From Betaproteobacteria bacterium (GTDB lineage Bacteria; Pseudomonadota; Gammaproteobacteria; Burkholderiales; Burkholderiaceae_C): DNA of 9,359 nt. The DNA is taken from contig RGEP01000056.1 of assembly GCA_009918225.1 (NCBI GenBank), forward strand, positions 1 through 9,359, in the 5' to 3' direction. The notes below the pieces were generated by a model that was not told where the DNA came from, did not search any database, and saw nothing but the letters and a program-made list of their open reading frames with translations. Numbering within the stretch: position 1 is the stretch's first letter; every line of letters begins with the position of its first letter. Shown here in pieces: positions 1-6,041 of this stretch. The position numbers and the translations under genes are program-made.

Positions 1-35
1 GCTCGAAGGGACCGGGGGCCAGGCGGTCGGGCTGG

Positions 36-302
36 CTATCGGTGCGCTGGCGACTCGGCTTCGACGCCTGTTGCCGTGCTGGGGGCGTGGTCGCCTGCGC
101 CGGACTCGCGGATGTTCTGCGCCATGTCGCCCTTGGGGCCCTTGATCAACTCATAACTGACCCGCCCACCTTGCTTGAGTGTGCGGAATCCGTCCATCTG
201 GATGGCGGAAAAGTGCGCAAACACGTCTTCGCCGCCGCCTTCGGGTTCGATGAAGCCAAAACCCTTGGCATCATTGAACCATTTCACGATTCCCATAGGC
301 AT
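36..302 (-). CDS. Cold-shock domain protein (CspA family) with C-terminal tail
   Basis: Small single-stranded nucleic-acid-binding protein of the cold-shock family, expected to act as a cytoplasmic RNA chaperone. The 88-residue product has the full cold-shock beta-barrel: the KWFN start, RNP1 as KGFGFI (residues 13-18), RNP2 as DVFAHF (26-31), and the GPKG...AQNI end of the domain near residue 65. The frame is open upstream to an ATG at 320, but I chose the ATG at 302 because a full AAGGAGG (311-317 on the complement) sits 8 nt before it and the protein then starts just ahead of the domain. After the domain comes a 23-residue tail rich in Ala, Ser, Gly, Glu and Pro, absent from the shortest CspA proteins. 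The gene is divergent from clpS. Its own promoter would give a leader of only about 30 nt, unlike the long thermosensing leader of E. coli cspA, so cold induction cannot be assumed. Confidence 0.93.
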   Translation of the reverse strand: MPMGIVKWFNDAKGFGFIEPEGGGEDVFAHFSAIQMDGFRTLKQGGRVSYELIKGPKGDMAQNIRESGAGDHAPSTATGVEAESPAHR

Positions 303-310
303 GGCGCTTT

Positions 311-317
311 CCTCCTT
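311..317 (-). promoter_or_regulatory. Shine-Dalgarno of csp
   Basis: AAGGAGG on the minus strand, 8 nt upstream of the ATG at 302. It decides the csp start in favour of 302 over the upstream in-frame ATG at 320, which would overlap the ribosome binding site itself. Confidence 0.8.
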
Positions 318-338
318 CACGCATCCAACCGTTGATCG

Positions 339-367
339 ATTGTGAGGGGGTACCCCGGGGGTGTCAA
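339..367 (-). promoter_or_regulatory. Sigma70-type promoter of csp
   Basis: Read on the minus strand, a perfect -35 TTGACA (367-362) is followed by a 17-nt spacer and CACAAT (344-339) as the -10, matching the consensus at four of six positions, including the final AAT. Transcription would start near 332, giving a leader of about 30 nt that carries the AAGGAGG. The spacer contains the 10-bp palindrome GGGGTACCCC, and the -35 is one half-site of an inverted repeat, so this promoter looks regulated. The boxes are seen directly; activity is inferred. Confidence 0.6.
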
Positions 368-392
368 GTGTCTATGACACATTTATTTGTCA
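361..392. promoter_or_regulatory. Alternating TGTCA/TGACA half-site array (possible operator)
   Basis: TGTCA at 362-366, TGACA at 375-379 and TGTCA at 388-392, each separated by exactly 8 nt, so neighbouring half-sites form perfect inverted repeats. The left pair extends to GTGTCA-N8-TGACAC (361-380), and a compact GTGTC-TAT-GACAC (368-380) is nested inside. The leftmost half-site is the csp -35 box on the opposite strand. This is what an operator for a dimeric repressor or regulator could look like; I do not recognise the regulator. Confidence 0.35.
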
Positions 393-410
393 GGAAAATG
401 TAACAGCCCC

Positions 411-437
411 TGGACACTCGGCCGGCCCCAGCACAAT
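411..437 (+). promoter_or_regulatory. Possible upstream promoter for clpSA
   Basis: TGGACA (411-416) and CACAAT (432-437) resemble -35 and -10 boxes on the plus strand. The spacer is only 15 nt, short of the usual 16-18, so this is a weak call. If active, transcription would start near 444 and place the G/C-run block ahead of clpS in the leader. Confidence 0.25.
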
Positions 438-463
438 CCCCTTTTGGGGTGACCCTGCCCCCC

Positions 464-490
464 TTTGGGCGCACCGTGCATCGCTAGAAT
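464..490 (+). promoter_or_regulatory. Start-proximal clpS promoter (TAGAAT -10)
   Basis: TAGAAT at 485-490 matches the -10 consensus in five of six positions. The only -35-like sequence is a poor TTTGGG (464-469) at 15 nt. A start site 7 nt past the box would fall on A497, the first base of the clpS ATG. I see no sigma32-type match (CTTGAA with CCCCAT) that would make this an obvious heat-shock promoter. The box is visible; use as a promoter is inferred. Confidence 0.4.
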
Positions 491-496
491 CTCCAC

Positions 497-853
497 ATGT
501 CCCAAGAGCCTACCCAACCGCCGGCGCTTCCGCCCGGCGGCGCCTCGCCCGAGGATGGGCAAGGGGCGGTGGTGGCCGAGCGCAAGGCGCAGCGCACCAA
601 GCCTCCCAGCCTGTACCAGGTGGTGATGCTCAACGACGATTTCACCCCCATGGAGTTCGTCGTCATGGTGCTTCAAGAATTCTTCAAGCGGGACCTGGAA
701 ACCGCCACGCACATCATGCTCAAGATCCACCACGAGGGTCGGGGCGTTTGTGGCGTCTACACCCAGGATGTCGCGGCCACCAAGGTCGAATTGGTCCTCG
801 CCGCCGCTCGGCGTGCGGGGCATCCGCTGCAATGCATTATGGAGGCCGCATGA
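497..853 (+). CDS. clpS: ATP-dependent Clp protease adaptor ClpS
   Basis: Adaptor that binds N-degron substrates (destabilising N-terminal residues) and hands them to the N-domain of ClpA for ClpAP degradation in the cytoplasm. The 118-residue product is 12 longer than the 106-residue E. coli ClpS, all of it in a Pro/Gly-rich, disordered-looking N-terminal extension (residues 1-36). Such an extension is known to engage the ClpA pore. The substrate pocket is intact: N46, D47, D48, T50 and M52, and H78 in the IHHEG segment, all offset by 12 from their E. coli counterparts. An in-frame TAG at 485-487 leaves ATG 497 as the only possible conventional start, and no Shine-Dalgarno precedes it. The stop TGA overlaps the clpA ATG (ATGA), so the two genes are co-transcribed and probably translationally coupled. 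Confidence 0.97.
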   Translation: MSQEPTQPPALPPGGASPEDGQGAVVAERKAQRTKPPSLYQVVMLNDDFTPMEFVVMVLQEFFKRDLETATHIMLKIHHEGRGVCGVYTQDVAATKVELVLAAARRAGHPLQCIMEAA

Positions 854-3159
854 TTGCGCAAGAACTGGAAGTCAGCCTGCACATGGCGTTCGTGGAAGCG
901 CGCCAGCAGCGACACGAATTCATCACCGTCGAGCACCTCCTGCTGGCGCTTCTGGACAACCCCTCGGCGGCGGAAGTGCTGCGGGCCTGCGCGGCAAACA
1001 TCGACGATTTGCGCAAGAGCCTGACCGGCTTCATTAAGGAGAACACCCCGACCGTGGGTGGAACCGAGGAGGTGGACACGCAACCCACCCTGGGCTTCCA
1101 GCGGGTCATTCAGCGCGCGATCATGCACGTGCAGTCCACGGGCAGCGGCAAGAAGGAAGTCACCGGCGCCAATGTGCTGGTGGCCATCTTCGGCGAGAAG
1201 GATTCGCATGCGGTGTACTACCTCCACCAACAGGGGGTGACCCGCTTGGACGTGGTGAACTACATCGCCCATGGGATCAAGAAGAGCGACCCGCCCGAGC
1301 CGTCCAAGCCCGCAGAGGGGGCCTCCTCAGAGGGCGGTGAGAAGGAGGAGGCGCCCAGCGAAGGCAAGGCCTCGCCCTTGGAGCAGTTCACCCAGAACCT
1401 CAACCAGCTCGCGCGCGACGGCAAGATCGACCCCTTGATCGGTCGCGAGGCCGAGGTCGAGCGTGTGATCCAGGTGCTGTGCCGCCGCCGCAAGAACAAC
1501 CCGCTGTTGGTGGGTGAGGCCGGTGTGGGCAAGACCGCCATCGCTGAAGGCTTGGCCTGGCGCATCACGGAAAGCAGCGTGCCCGAGGTTTTGGCCCAGT
1601 CGACGGTCTATGCCTTGGACATGGGCGCCTTGTTGGCCGGCACAAAGTACCGGGGCGACTTTGAGCAGCGCCTCAAGGGTGTGCTCAAGCAACTCAAGGA
1701 TCAGCCCAACGCGATTCTGTTTATCGACGAGATCCATACGCTGATCGGGGCGGGGGCGGCTTCTGGAGGCACCCTGGACGCCTCCAACCTGCTCAAGCCC
1801 GCCTTGTCCTCGGGTCAGATGAAGTGCATCGGGGCCACCACCTTTACCGAGTACCGCGGGATCTTTGAAAAGGACGCGGCGCTGTCACGGCGGTTCCAGA
1901 AGGTCGACGTGGTGGAGCCAACGGTCGAGCAAACGGTGGAAATCCTCAAGGGCCTCAAGACGCGCTTCGAAGAGCACCACGGAGTGAAGTACGCCGTGGC
2001 CGCACTGCAAGCGGCTGCAGAGTTGTCGGCCAAGTACATCAACGACCGCCACCTGCCGGACAAGGCGATTGACGTGATTGATGAAGCGGGCGCTGCACAG
2101 CGCATCCTGCCCAAGAGCAAGCAAAAGAAGACCATCACCCGTGCCGAGGTCGAGGAAATCGTCTCGAAGATCGCCCGCATTCCGCCCGCATCGGTCAGCA
2201 GCGACGACCGCAGCAAGCTCAAGACCTTGGACCGCGACCTCAAGAGCGTCGTATTCGGCCAAGATCCGGCCATTGACGCGCTGGCCGCAGCCATCAAGAT
2301 GGCCCGCAGCGGCCTGGGCAAGCCAGAAAAGCCCATCGGCTGCTTCTTGTTCTCTGGCCCTACGGGTGTGGGCAAGACCGAAGTGGCCAAGCAGCTGGCC
2401 TACATCTTGGGCGTTGACCTGATCCGCTTTGACATGTCGGAGTACATGGAAAAGCATGCGGTGAGCCGCCTCATTGGCGCGCCCCCGGGCTATGTGGGCT
2501 TCGACCAGGGCGGTTTGCTGACCGAGGCCGTCACCAAGAAGCCTCATTCGGTCCTGTTGCTCGATGAAATCGAGAAGGCCCACCCGGAGGTCTTCAATGT
2601 GCTGCTGCAGGTGATGGACCATGGCACCCTCACCGACAACAACGGACGCAAGGCCGACTTCCGCAACGTCATTTTGATCATGACCACCAATGCGGGAGCC
2701 GAGACCATGAACAAGAGCACCATCGGCTTTACCACCGCCCGCGAGGCCGGTGATGAACTGGCCGACATCAAGCGCATGTTCACACCGGAGTTCCGCAACC
2801 GGCTTGATGCGCAGGTGAGCTTCCGTCCGCTGAACGAAGAAATCATCCTGCGTGTGGTGGACAAGTTCCTCTTGGAGTTGGAGAGCCAGTTGCAGGAGAA
2901 GAAGGTGGAGGTCACCTTCACCGATGCGCTGCGCAAGCACCTGGCCCAGAAGGGCTTCGATCCCCTGATGGGCGCTCGACCGATGCAGCGGCTCATCCAG
3001 GACACGATCCGCAGAGCCCTGGCCGACGAACTGCTCTTCGGCCGGCTGGTCGACGGTGGGCGTCTTACGGTGGATGTGGACGCCCAGGGGCAGCCCTTGC
3101 TGGACATCCAGCCGCCCAAGAAGAGCGACCGCTCCAAGGCCGAGCCGGCCACGGCCTGA
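850..3159 (+). CDS. clpA: ATP-dependent Clp protease ATP-binding subunit ClpA
   Basis: Hexameric AAA+ unfoldase that threads substrates, including those delivered by ClpS, into ClpP. The product has 769 residues (E. coli 758). Order: Clp N-domain with two repeats (about 1-145), a Pro/Glu/Ser-rich linker (about 148-178), AAA-1 with Walker A GEAGVGKT (222-229) and Walker B ILFIDE (289-294), then AAA-2 with Walker A GPTGVGKT (503-510) and Walker B VLLLDE (568-573). Arginine-bearing LSRRF and FRNRLD motifs follow in the two modules. The ClpP-docking loop reads IGF (625-627), where E. coli ClpA has IGL and ClpX has IGF. The M-domain of ClpB/ClpC is absent, which supports ClpA. The open frame extends to 361, but homology begins at ATG 850, which overlaps the clpS stop. 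The Lys/Ser/Ala C-terminal tail looks dispensable. No damage seen. Confidence 0.97.
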   Translation: MIAQELEVSLHMAFVEARQQRHEFITVEHLLLALLDNPSAAEVLRACAANIDDLRKSLTGFIKENTPTVGGTEEVDTQPTLGFQRVIQRAIMHVQSTGSGKKEVTGANVLVAIFGEKDSHAVYYLHQQGVTRLDVVNYIAHGIKKSDPPEPSKPAEGASSEGGEKEEAPSEGKASPLEQFTQNLNQLARDGKIDPLIGREAEVERVIQVLCRRRKNNPLLVGEAGVGKTAIAEGLAWRITESSVPEVLAQSTVYALDMGALLAGTKYRGDFEQRLKGVLKQLKDQPNAILFIDEIHTLIGAGAASGGTLDASNLLKPALSSGQMKCIGATTFTEYRGIFEKDAALSRRFQKVDVVEPTVEQTVEILKGLKTRFEEHHGVKYAVAALQAAAELSAKYINDRHLPDKAIDVIDEAGAAQRILPKSKQKKTITRAEVEEIVSKIARIPPASVSSDDRSKLKTLDRDLKSVVFGQDPAIDALAAAIKMARSGLGKPEKPIGCFLFSGPTGVGKTEVAKQLAYILGVDLIRFDMSEYMEKHAVSRLIGAPPGYVGFDQGGLLTEAVTKKPHSVLLLDEIEKAHPEVFNVLLQVMDHGTLTDNNGRKADFRNVILIMTTNAGAETMNKSTIGFTTAREAGDELADIKRMFTPEFRNRLDAQVSFRPLNEEIILRVVDKFLLELESQLQEKKVEVTFTDALRKHLAQKGFDPLMGARPMQRLIQDTIRRALADELLFGRLVDGGRLTVDVDAQGQPLLDIQPPKKSDRSKAEPATA

Positions 3160-3164
3160 GCTGG

Positions 3165-3179
3165 GCGGGCTGCGCCCGC
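3165..3179. terminator. GC hairpin between convergent clpA and mtfA
   Basis: GCGGGC-TGC-GCCCGC is a perfect 6-bp stem with a 3-nt loop inside the 37-bp gap between the convergent stop codons of clpA and the mtfA-like gene. Its position suits a bidirectional terminator, but there is no T-run on either side, so intrinsic termination would be poor and Rho may be needed. Confidence 0.35.
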
Positions 3180-3196
3180 GCCACCACGGGGCCGGC

Positions 3197-3997
3197 TCAG
3201 CAGTCTTGGAGGGGCTCGGCCCAGGCGGCCGGGTCCTGACGATAGAAGCCAGCGTACAGGCGGTACAGGTCCGCCTGCTCATCGCGAAACCCCTGGGGTT
3301 GGGTGAAGAAGGCTTCGCTGGATACCGCGAAGAACTCGGCGATGTCTTGTGCACCGTAGGCGTCCATGACGCTGTCGTAGCCGCAGGCACGGCGCTCGTC
3401 GAAGCGGTCGAAGGCCGCTTGCATCGTGGGCTGCCACTGGGCACGGGCGCCACCCGGAAGCGGCGGCACACCGTCGAGCTCGCCATCCAGGCCATCCAAG
3501 ATATGCACGAACTCATGGATGACCACATTAAAGGCCGGGCCACCGATGCTCTCAAGGCCGGGAGCAGCCCCTTCATTCCAGCACAGCATGACAGGGCCGT
3601 CGCCCATGGCCTCGCCCACCAATTCTTCCTGCCAATGGTGGACCAATCCGTGCTCATCCACCCACTCGCGATCCGCGCGTACCGGTCCTTCGTGCATCAC
3701 GATGCCGACGAAGCCTCGGTAGGCCGTGAGGCCGAGCTTCAGGACAGGCAGGCAGGCTTGGGCTGCGACGGCCAGGGCAATGGGGTCGGTAACCTCAAAG
3801 CCCTGGGCGCCATGAAACTCCTTTTGGCGCAGAAACTGGCCGCACAGCAAGCGAAGCTGGGCCTGATCAGCGGGCGAGCGCCAGGCCAAAAAGGGATAGT
3901 CCACCAACAGGGCCTGCCACAAGGCCTCGGGTATCGTCACCTTCGACACCCACGGGCCCAAGCCCAGGGCACGGGCCAGCCCGGACAGCCAGCCCAC
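3197..3997 (-). CDS. mtfA: Zinc-dependent peptidase, MtfA family (M90)
   Basis: MtfA-type metallopeptidase, 266 residues (E. coli MtfA 265). In E. coli MtfA binds the glucose repressor Mlc and has aminopeptidase activity; whether the Mlc link holds here is unknown. The zinc site is visible: HEFVH at 161-165 and the downstream AEFFAVSSEAFF segment, whose E221 is the likely third ligand. The family blocks LPVLKLGL (84-91) and GLVH (117-120) are also present. It starts with GTG at 3997, 4 nt after the lpxH stop. No strong Shine-Dalgarno is visible and no Met occurs before residue 101, so coupling to lpxH translation is likely. It is last in the ppiA-ppiB-lpxH-mtfA run. There is no signal peptide, so it should be cytoplasmic. 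The family assignment is firm; the gene symbol is by similarity. Confidence 0.9.
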   Translation of the reverse strand: MGWLSGLARALGLGPWVSKVTIPEALWQALLVDYPFLAWRSPADQAQLRLLCGQFLRQKEFHGAQGFEVTDPIALAVAAQACLPVLKLGLTAYRGFVGIVMHEGPVRADREWVDEHGLVHHWQEELVGEAMGDGPVMLCWNEGAAPGLESIGGPAFNVVIHEFVHILDGLDGELDGVPPLPGGARAQWQPTMQAAFDRFDERRACGYDSVMDAYGAQDIAEFFAVSSEAFFTQPQGFRDEQADLYRLYAGFYRQDPAAWAEPLQDC

Positions 3998-4001
3998 GGT
4001 C

Positions 4002-4796
4002 TCAGGTCCGGGTCAAGGGCAGCCGCGCGAAGCCGTCACGGGTCAGGCGCAGCACTTCAGCCCGCGGACGTGTGGCGCGGAGGTCCCAGTCGGTCAGCAC
4101 ATAGCGGGTGTAGCCGGGCGCCAGGACCTCGGTACCCGGCCGATGGGTGTGGCCGTGCACCAAGCTGCGGCAACCGGCTTGGTGCATCCAGGCCACAGCC
4201 GTAGCCGTGTCGATATCGGTGTAGGCCGACCCGGTGCGGGCCAGCCGTTCCTGCGCCTTGGCTTGGCTTCCCTCGCGCAGCCTCTGGGCTTGGGCCCGTC
4301 GCTCGGAAAGGGGCAGTGCGAGGAACTGGCGCTGCCAAGCCTCGCTGCGCACCAGGCGGCGGAAAGACTGGTACTCGGTGTCACCGGTGCACAAAAGGTC
4401 CCCGTGGGTCAACAGCACGGGATGGTTCCAGGCCATCAGCCGGGTCGGATCGGCCAGGGCGGTCATGGCGGCACGCTGGCGCAAGCGAGACCCCACCAGA
4501 AAGTCCCGGTTGCCCACCATAAACGCCAACTGCACGCGAGCAGCACCTTCCTCCAGCGCAGCGACGCATTCGGCTTCAAAGCCGCTGTCGGCGGCGTCGT
4601 CGCCGGGCCAGGCCTCAAACAGGTCGCCCAGGATGAACACCGCGTCGGCTCGCGTGCGGCGCAGGTAGTCGCGCCAGGCCACCAGGGTTTCGGGCTGCCC
4701 AATGTTCAAGTGCAGGTCCGACACAAAGTCGATCGCTGCCCAACTTTCGTCGGCCTGAACCTCGTAATAGGCGGGCAGGGCGAGTTCCGCGCTCAT
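4002..4796 (-). CDS. lpxH: UDP-2,3-diacylglucosamine diphosphatase LpxH
   Basis: Hydrolyses UDP-2,3-diacylglucosamine to lipid X and UMP, the fourth step of lipid A synthesis, at the inner face of the inner membrane. The 264-residue product carries the calcineurin-like metallophosphoesterase set: SDLH (D27, H29), ILGDLFEAW (D58), GNRDF (95-99), LLTHGD (H131) and the HGHTHRP end motif (H214, H216, H218). The GDLFEAW and GNRDF context is typical of LpxH rather than of other phosphoesterases. It is about 24 residues longer than E. coli LpxH (240), partly from an 18-20 residue N-terminal extension. The ATG at 4796 lies 10 nt after the ppiB stop and is preceded by a weak GGGGTG. Presence of lpxH means a lipid A-bearing Gram-negative cell. 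Confidence 0.95.
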   Translation of the reverse strand: MSAELALPAYYEVQADESWAAIDFVSDLHLNIGQPETLVAWRDYLRRTRADAVFILGDLFEAWPGDDAADSGFEAECVAALEEGAARVQLAFMVGNRDFLVGSRLRQRAAMTALADPTRLMAWNHPVLLTHGDLLCTGDTEYQSFRRLVRSEAWQRQFLALPLSERRAQAQRLREGSQAKAQERLARTGSAYTDIDTATAVAWMHQAGCRSLVHGHTHRPGTEVLAPGYTRYVLTDWDLRATRPRAEVLRLTRDGFARLPLTRT

Positions 4797-4806
4797 GGCA
4801 CCCCGA

Positions 4807-5313
4807 TCAGGCCTGTACGACCGTGACCTTTTCGATCAGCACGTCTTCGACTGGGACATCGGCGTGCATGCCCGAACGTCCAGTCTTCACGCCCTCGATT
4901 GCATCAACGACCTCCTGGCCCGACACCACGCGGCCAAACACCGCATAGCCCCAGCCTTGCGGACTTTCCGAGCGGAAATTCAGGAAGTCGTTGTCGGTGG
5001 TGTTGATGAAAAACTGCGCCGTGGCCGAGTGCGGTGCTGAGGTGCGCGCCATGGCAATGGTGTAGTGGTTGTTCTGCAGGCCGTTATTGGCCTCGTTTTG
5101 GATCGGTGCCTCGGTAGGCTTTTGCTGCATACCCGGCGCGAACCCGCCGCCTTGAATCATGAAGCCCTTGATGACACGGTGGAACACCGTGCCATCGTAG
5201 TGGCCACGCTCCACATAGGCCAGGAAATTGGCGACCGACTCGGGGGCCTTGTCGGCGTCGAGTTCAAGCCGCACAACGCCTTTGCTCGTGCTCATGTCGA
5301 CTAGGGTGCTCAT
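4807..5313 (-). CDS. ppiB: Cytoplasmic peptidyl-prolyl cis-trans isomerase (cyclophilin, PpiB type)
   Basis: Cyclophilin that catalyses cis-trans isomerisation of Xaa-Pro bonds in the cytoplasm. The product has 168 residues (E. coli PpiB 164). The active-site features are the VFHRVI block with catalytic R46, FMIQGGG (51-57), the AMAR segment (87-90) and QFFIN (100-104). There is no signal peptide. A second in-frame ATG at 5295 would drop six residues, but ATG 5313 has GGAG 7 nt upstream while the internal ATG has none, so 5313 is preferred. It lies 26 nt downstream of the secreted paralogue ppiA and 10 nt upstream of lpxH, in one apparent transcription unit. The two tandem cyclophilins share the fold and active site but differ clearly in sequence, so any duplication is old. 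Confidence 0.95.
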   Translation of the reverse strand: MSTLVDMSTSKGVVRLELDADKAPESVANFLAYVERGHYDGTVFHRVIKGFMIQGGGFAPGMQQKPTEAPIQNEANNGLQNNHYTIAMARTSAPHSATAQFFINTTDNDFLNFRSESPQGWGYAVFGRVVSGQEVVDAIEGVKTGRSGMHADVPVEDVLIEKVTVVQA

Positions 5314-5339
5314 GGGAATGCTCCGGTAGGGTGAAGGGT

Positions 5340-5930
5340 TCAGGGCTTGAGGACTCGAGCCCTCAGGATCGTGACGGGCGTACTGGGCAGGTGTGCGAAC
5401 TGGCCCTGCGCTGCCACGGGCACGGCGCGGATCTGGTCAAGGACATCCAGCCCCGCCGTAACGGTGGCAAATACCGCATAGCCTTGGCCATCGCGGGCGT
5501 TGGCTTTATCAAGAAAGGGGTTGTCCACCACGTTGATGTAGAACTGCGAGGTGGCCGACTGCGGGTCGGCGGTGCGGGCCATGGCCACGCTGCCGCGGAC
5601 ATTGGACAGCCCATTGTCACTTTCCAGGGGAATCGGCGGGCGCGTAGGCCTTTGCTGCAGCTGGGCGGTGTAGCCGCCCGTTTGCACCATGAAGCTGGCG
5701 ATGACGCGGTGGAAGATCAGCCCGTCAAAGTGCCGTGTGTTCACATAGGCCAGAAAATTGGCTACCGTGGCGGGCGCCTTGTCGGGGTGCAACTCCAGGT
5801 CGATGTCCCCAAGCGAGGTGCTCAGGCGCACCGTTTGGGACCAGCTCGGTGCTGCGGCGCCCAGGCACAGCCCCAACAAGGTCATCATCAACAGGCGGCC
5901 ACAGCCGCGCAGCAGCGTGCTGGCGTTCAT
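5340..5930 (-). CDS. ppiA: Secreted (periplasmic) cyclophilin-type peptidyl-prolyl isomerase
   Basis: Cyclophilin with an export signal, expected to act on proline bonds in proteins folding in the periplasm. The 196-residue product from ATG 5930 begins with a classical signal sequence: basic n-region (R8, R12), hydrophobic core (about 13-25), and a probable cleavage between residues 26 and 32. The mature enzyme carries IFHRVI with catalytic R75, FMVQTGG (80-86), the AMART segment (117-121) and QFYIN (129-133). The frame is open upstream to an ATG at 6083, but that extension would run into the cysS coding region and bury the signal peptide, so I rejected it. An AAGGGGA about 13 nt before the ATG is a weak, distant Shine-Dalgarno. 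It is the first gene of the minus-strand run and is divergent from cysS. The symbol is by type; orthology to E. coli ppiA is not tested. Confidence 0.92.
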   Translation of the reverse strand: MNASTLLRGCGRLLMMTLLGLCLGAAAPSWSQTVRLSTSLGDIDLELHPDKAPATVANFLAYVNTRHFDGLIFHRVIASFMVQTGGYTAQLQQRPTRPPIPLESDNGLSNVRGSVAMARTADPQSATSQFYINVVDNPFLDKANARDGQGYAVFATVTAGLDVLDQIRAVPVAAQGQFAHLPSTPVTILRARVLKP

Positions 5931-6041
5931 CCGCAAATCAGGTTCCCCTTTTATACTGCGGTCCATTGTAAGGAGAGGCCGCCAGCCTCGACGCTGGCCG
6001 GCTTCTTGTCCGGTGGCGTGCATCGGCGGCCGACCAGCGCC
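5931..6041. promoter_or_regulatory. Divergent ppiA/cysS control region
   Basis: This 111-bp region must serve both ppiA (minus) and cysS (plus). For ppiA, TACAAT at 5970-5965 on the minus strand is a good -10, but the -35 is weak (GTCGAG at 16 nt). Transcription would start near 5958. For cysS, TATACT at 5952-5957 is a good -10 with no convincing -35. The two -10 boxes lie within 20 bp, so the polymerases should interfere with each other. Downstream on the plus strand come AAGGAG (5970-5975) and a hairpin GCCAGC-CTCGAC-GCTGGC (5981-5998) before the cysS GTG. Confidence 0.4.

Noticed and set aside
10..28. GACCG/CGGTC inverted repeat downstream of csp as a terminator
   Set aside because: Only a 5-bp stem with a 9-nt loop and no T-run in the csp direction; it is also at the window edge, so the next gene cannot be seen.
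438..469. Heat-shock (sigma32) promoter ahead of clpSA
   Set aside because: C-rich runs superficially resemble the CCCCAT -10 element, but there is no CTTGAA-like -35 at suitable distance.
361..849. Open frame extending clpA upstream to a 932-codon reading frame
   Set aside because: The extension runs through the clpS gene in another frame, shows no family similarity and would bypass the ATG at 850 where ClpA homology begins. It is a GC-driven open frame.
1885..3657. 590-codon frame antisense to clpA and mtfA
   Set aside because: It reads as low-complexity sequence rich in Leu, Ser, Gly and Arg, with no domain, and lies opposite well-conserved clpA. Long antisense frames are expected in GC-rich coding DNA.
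3056..4204. 382-codon plus-strand frame opposite mtfA and lpxH
   Set aside because: It is opposite two genes with clear catalytic motifs and starts inside clpA. No recognisable features.
5331..6041. Upstream extension of cysS by 237 codons
   Set aside because: It lies antisense to ppiA. Family homology begins at GTG 6042. Only TTG 6006 and GTG 6018 remain as minor alternatives.
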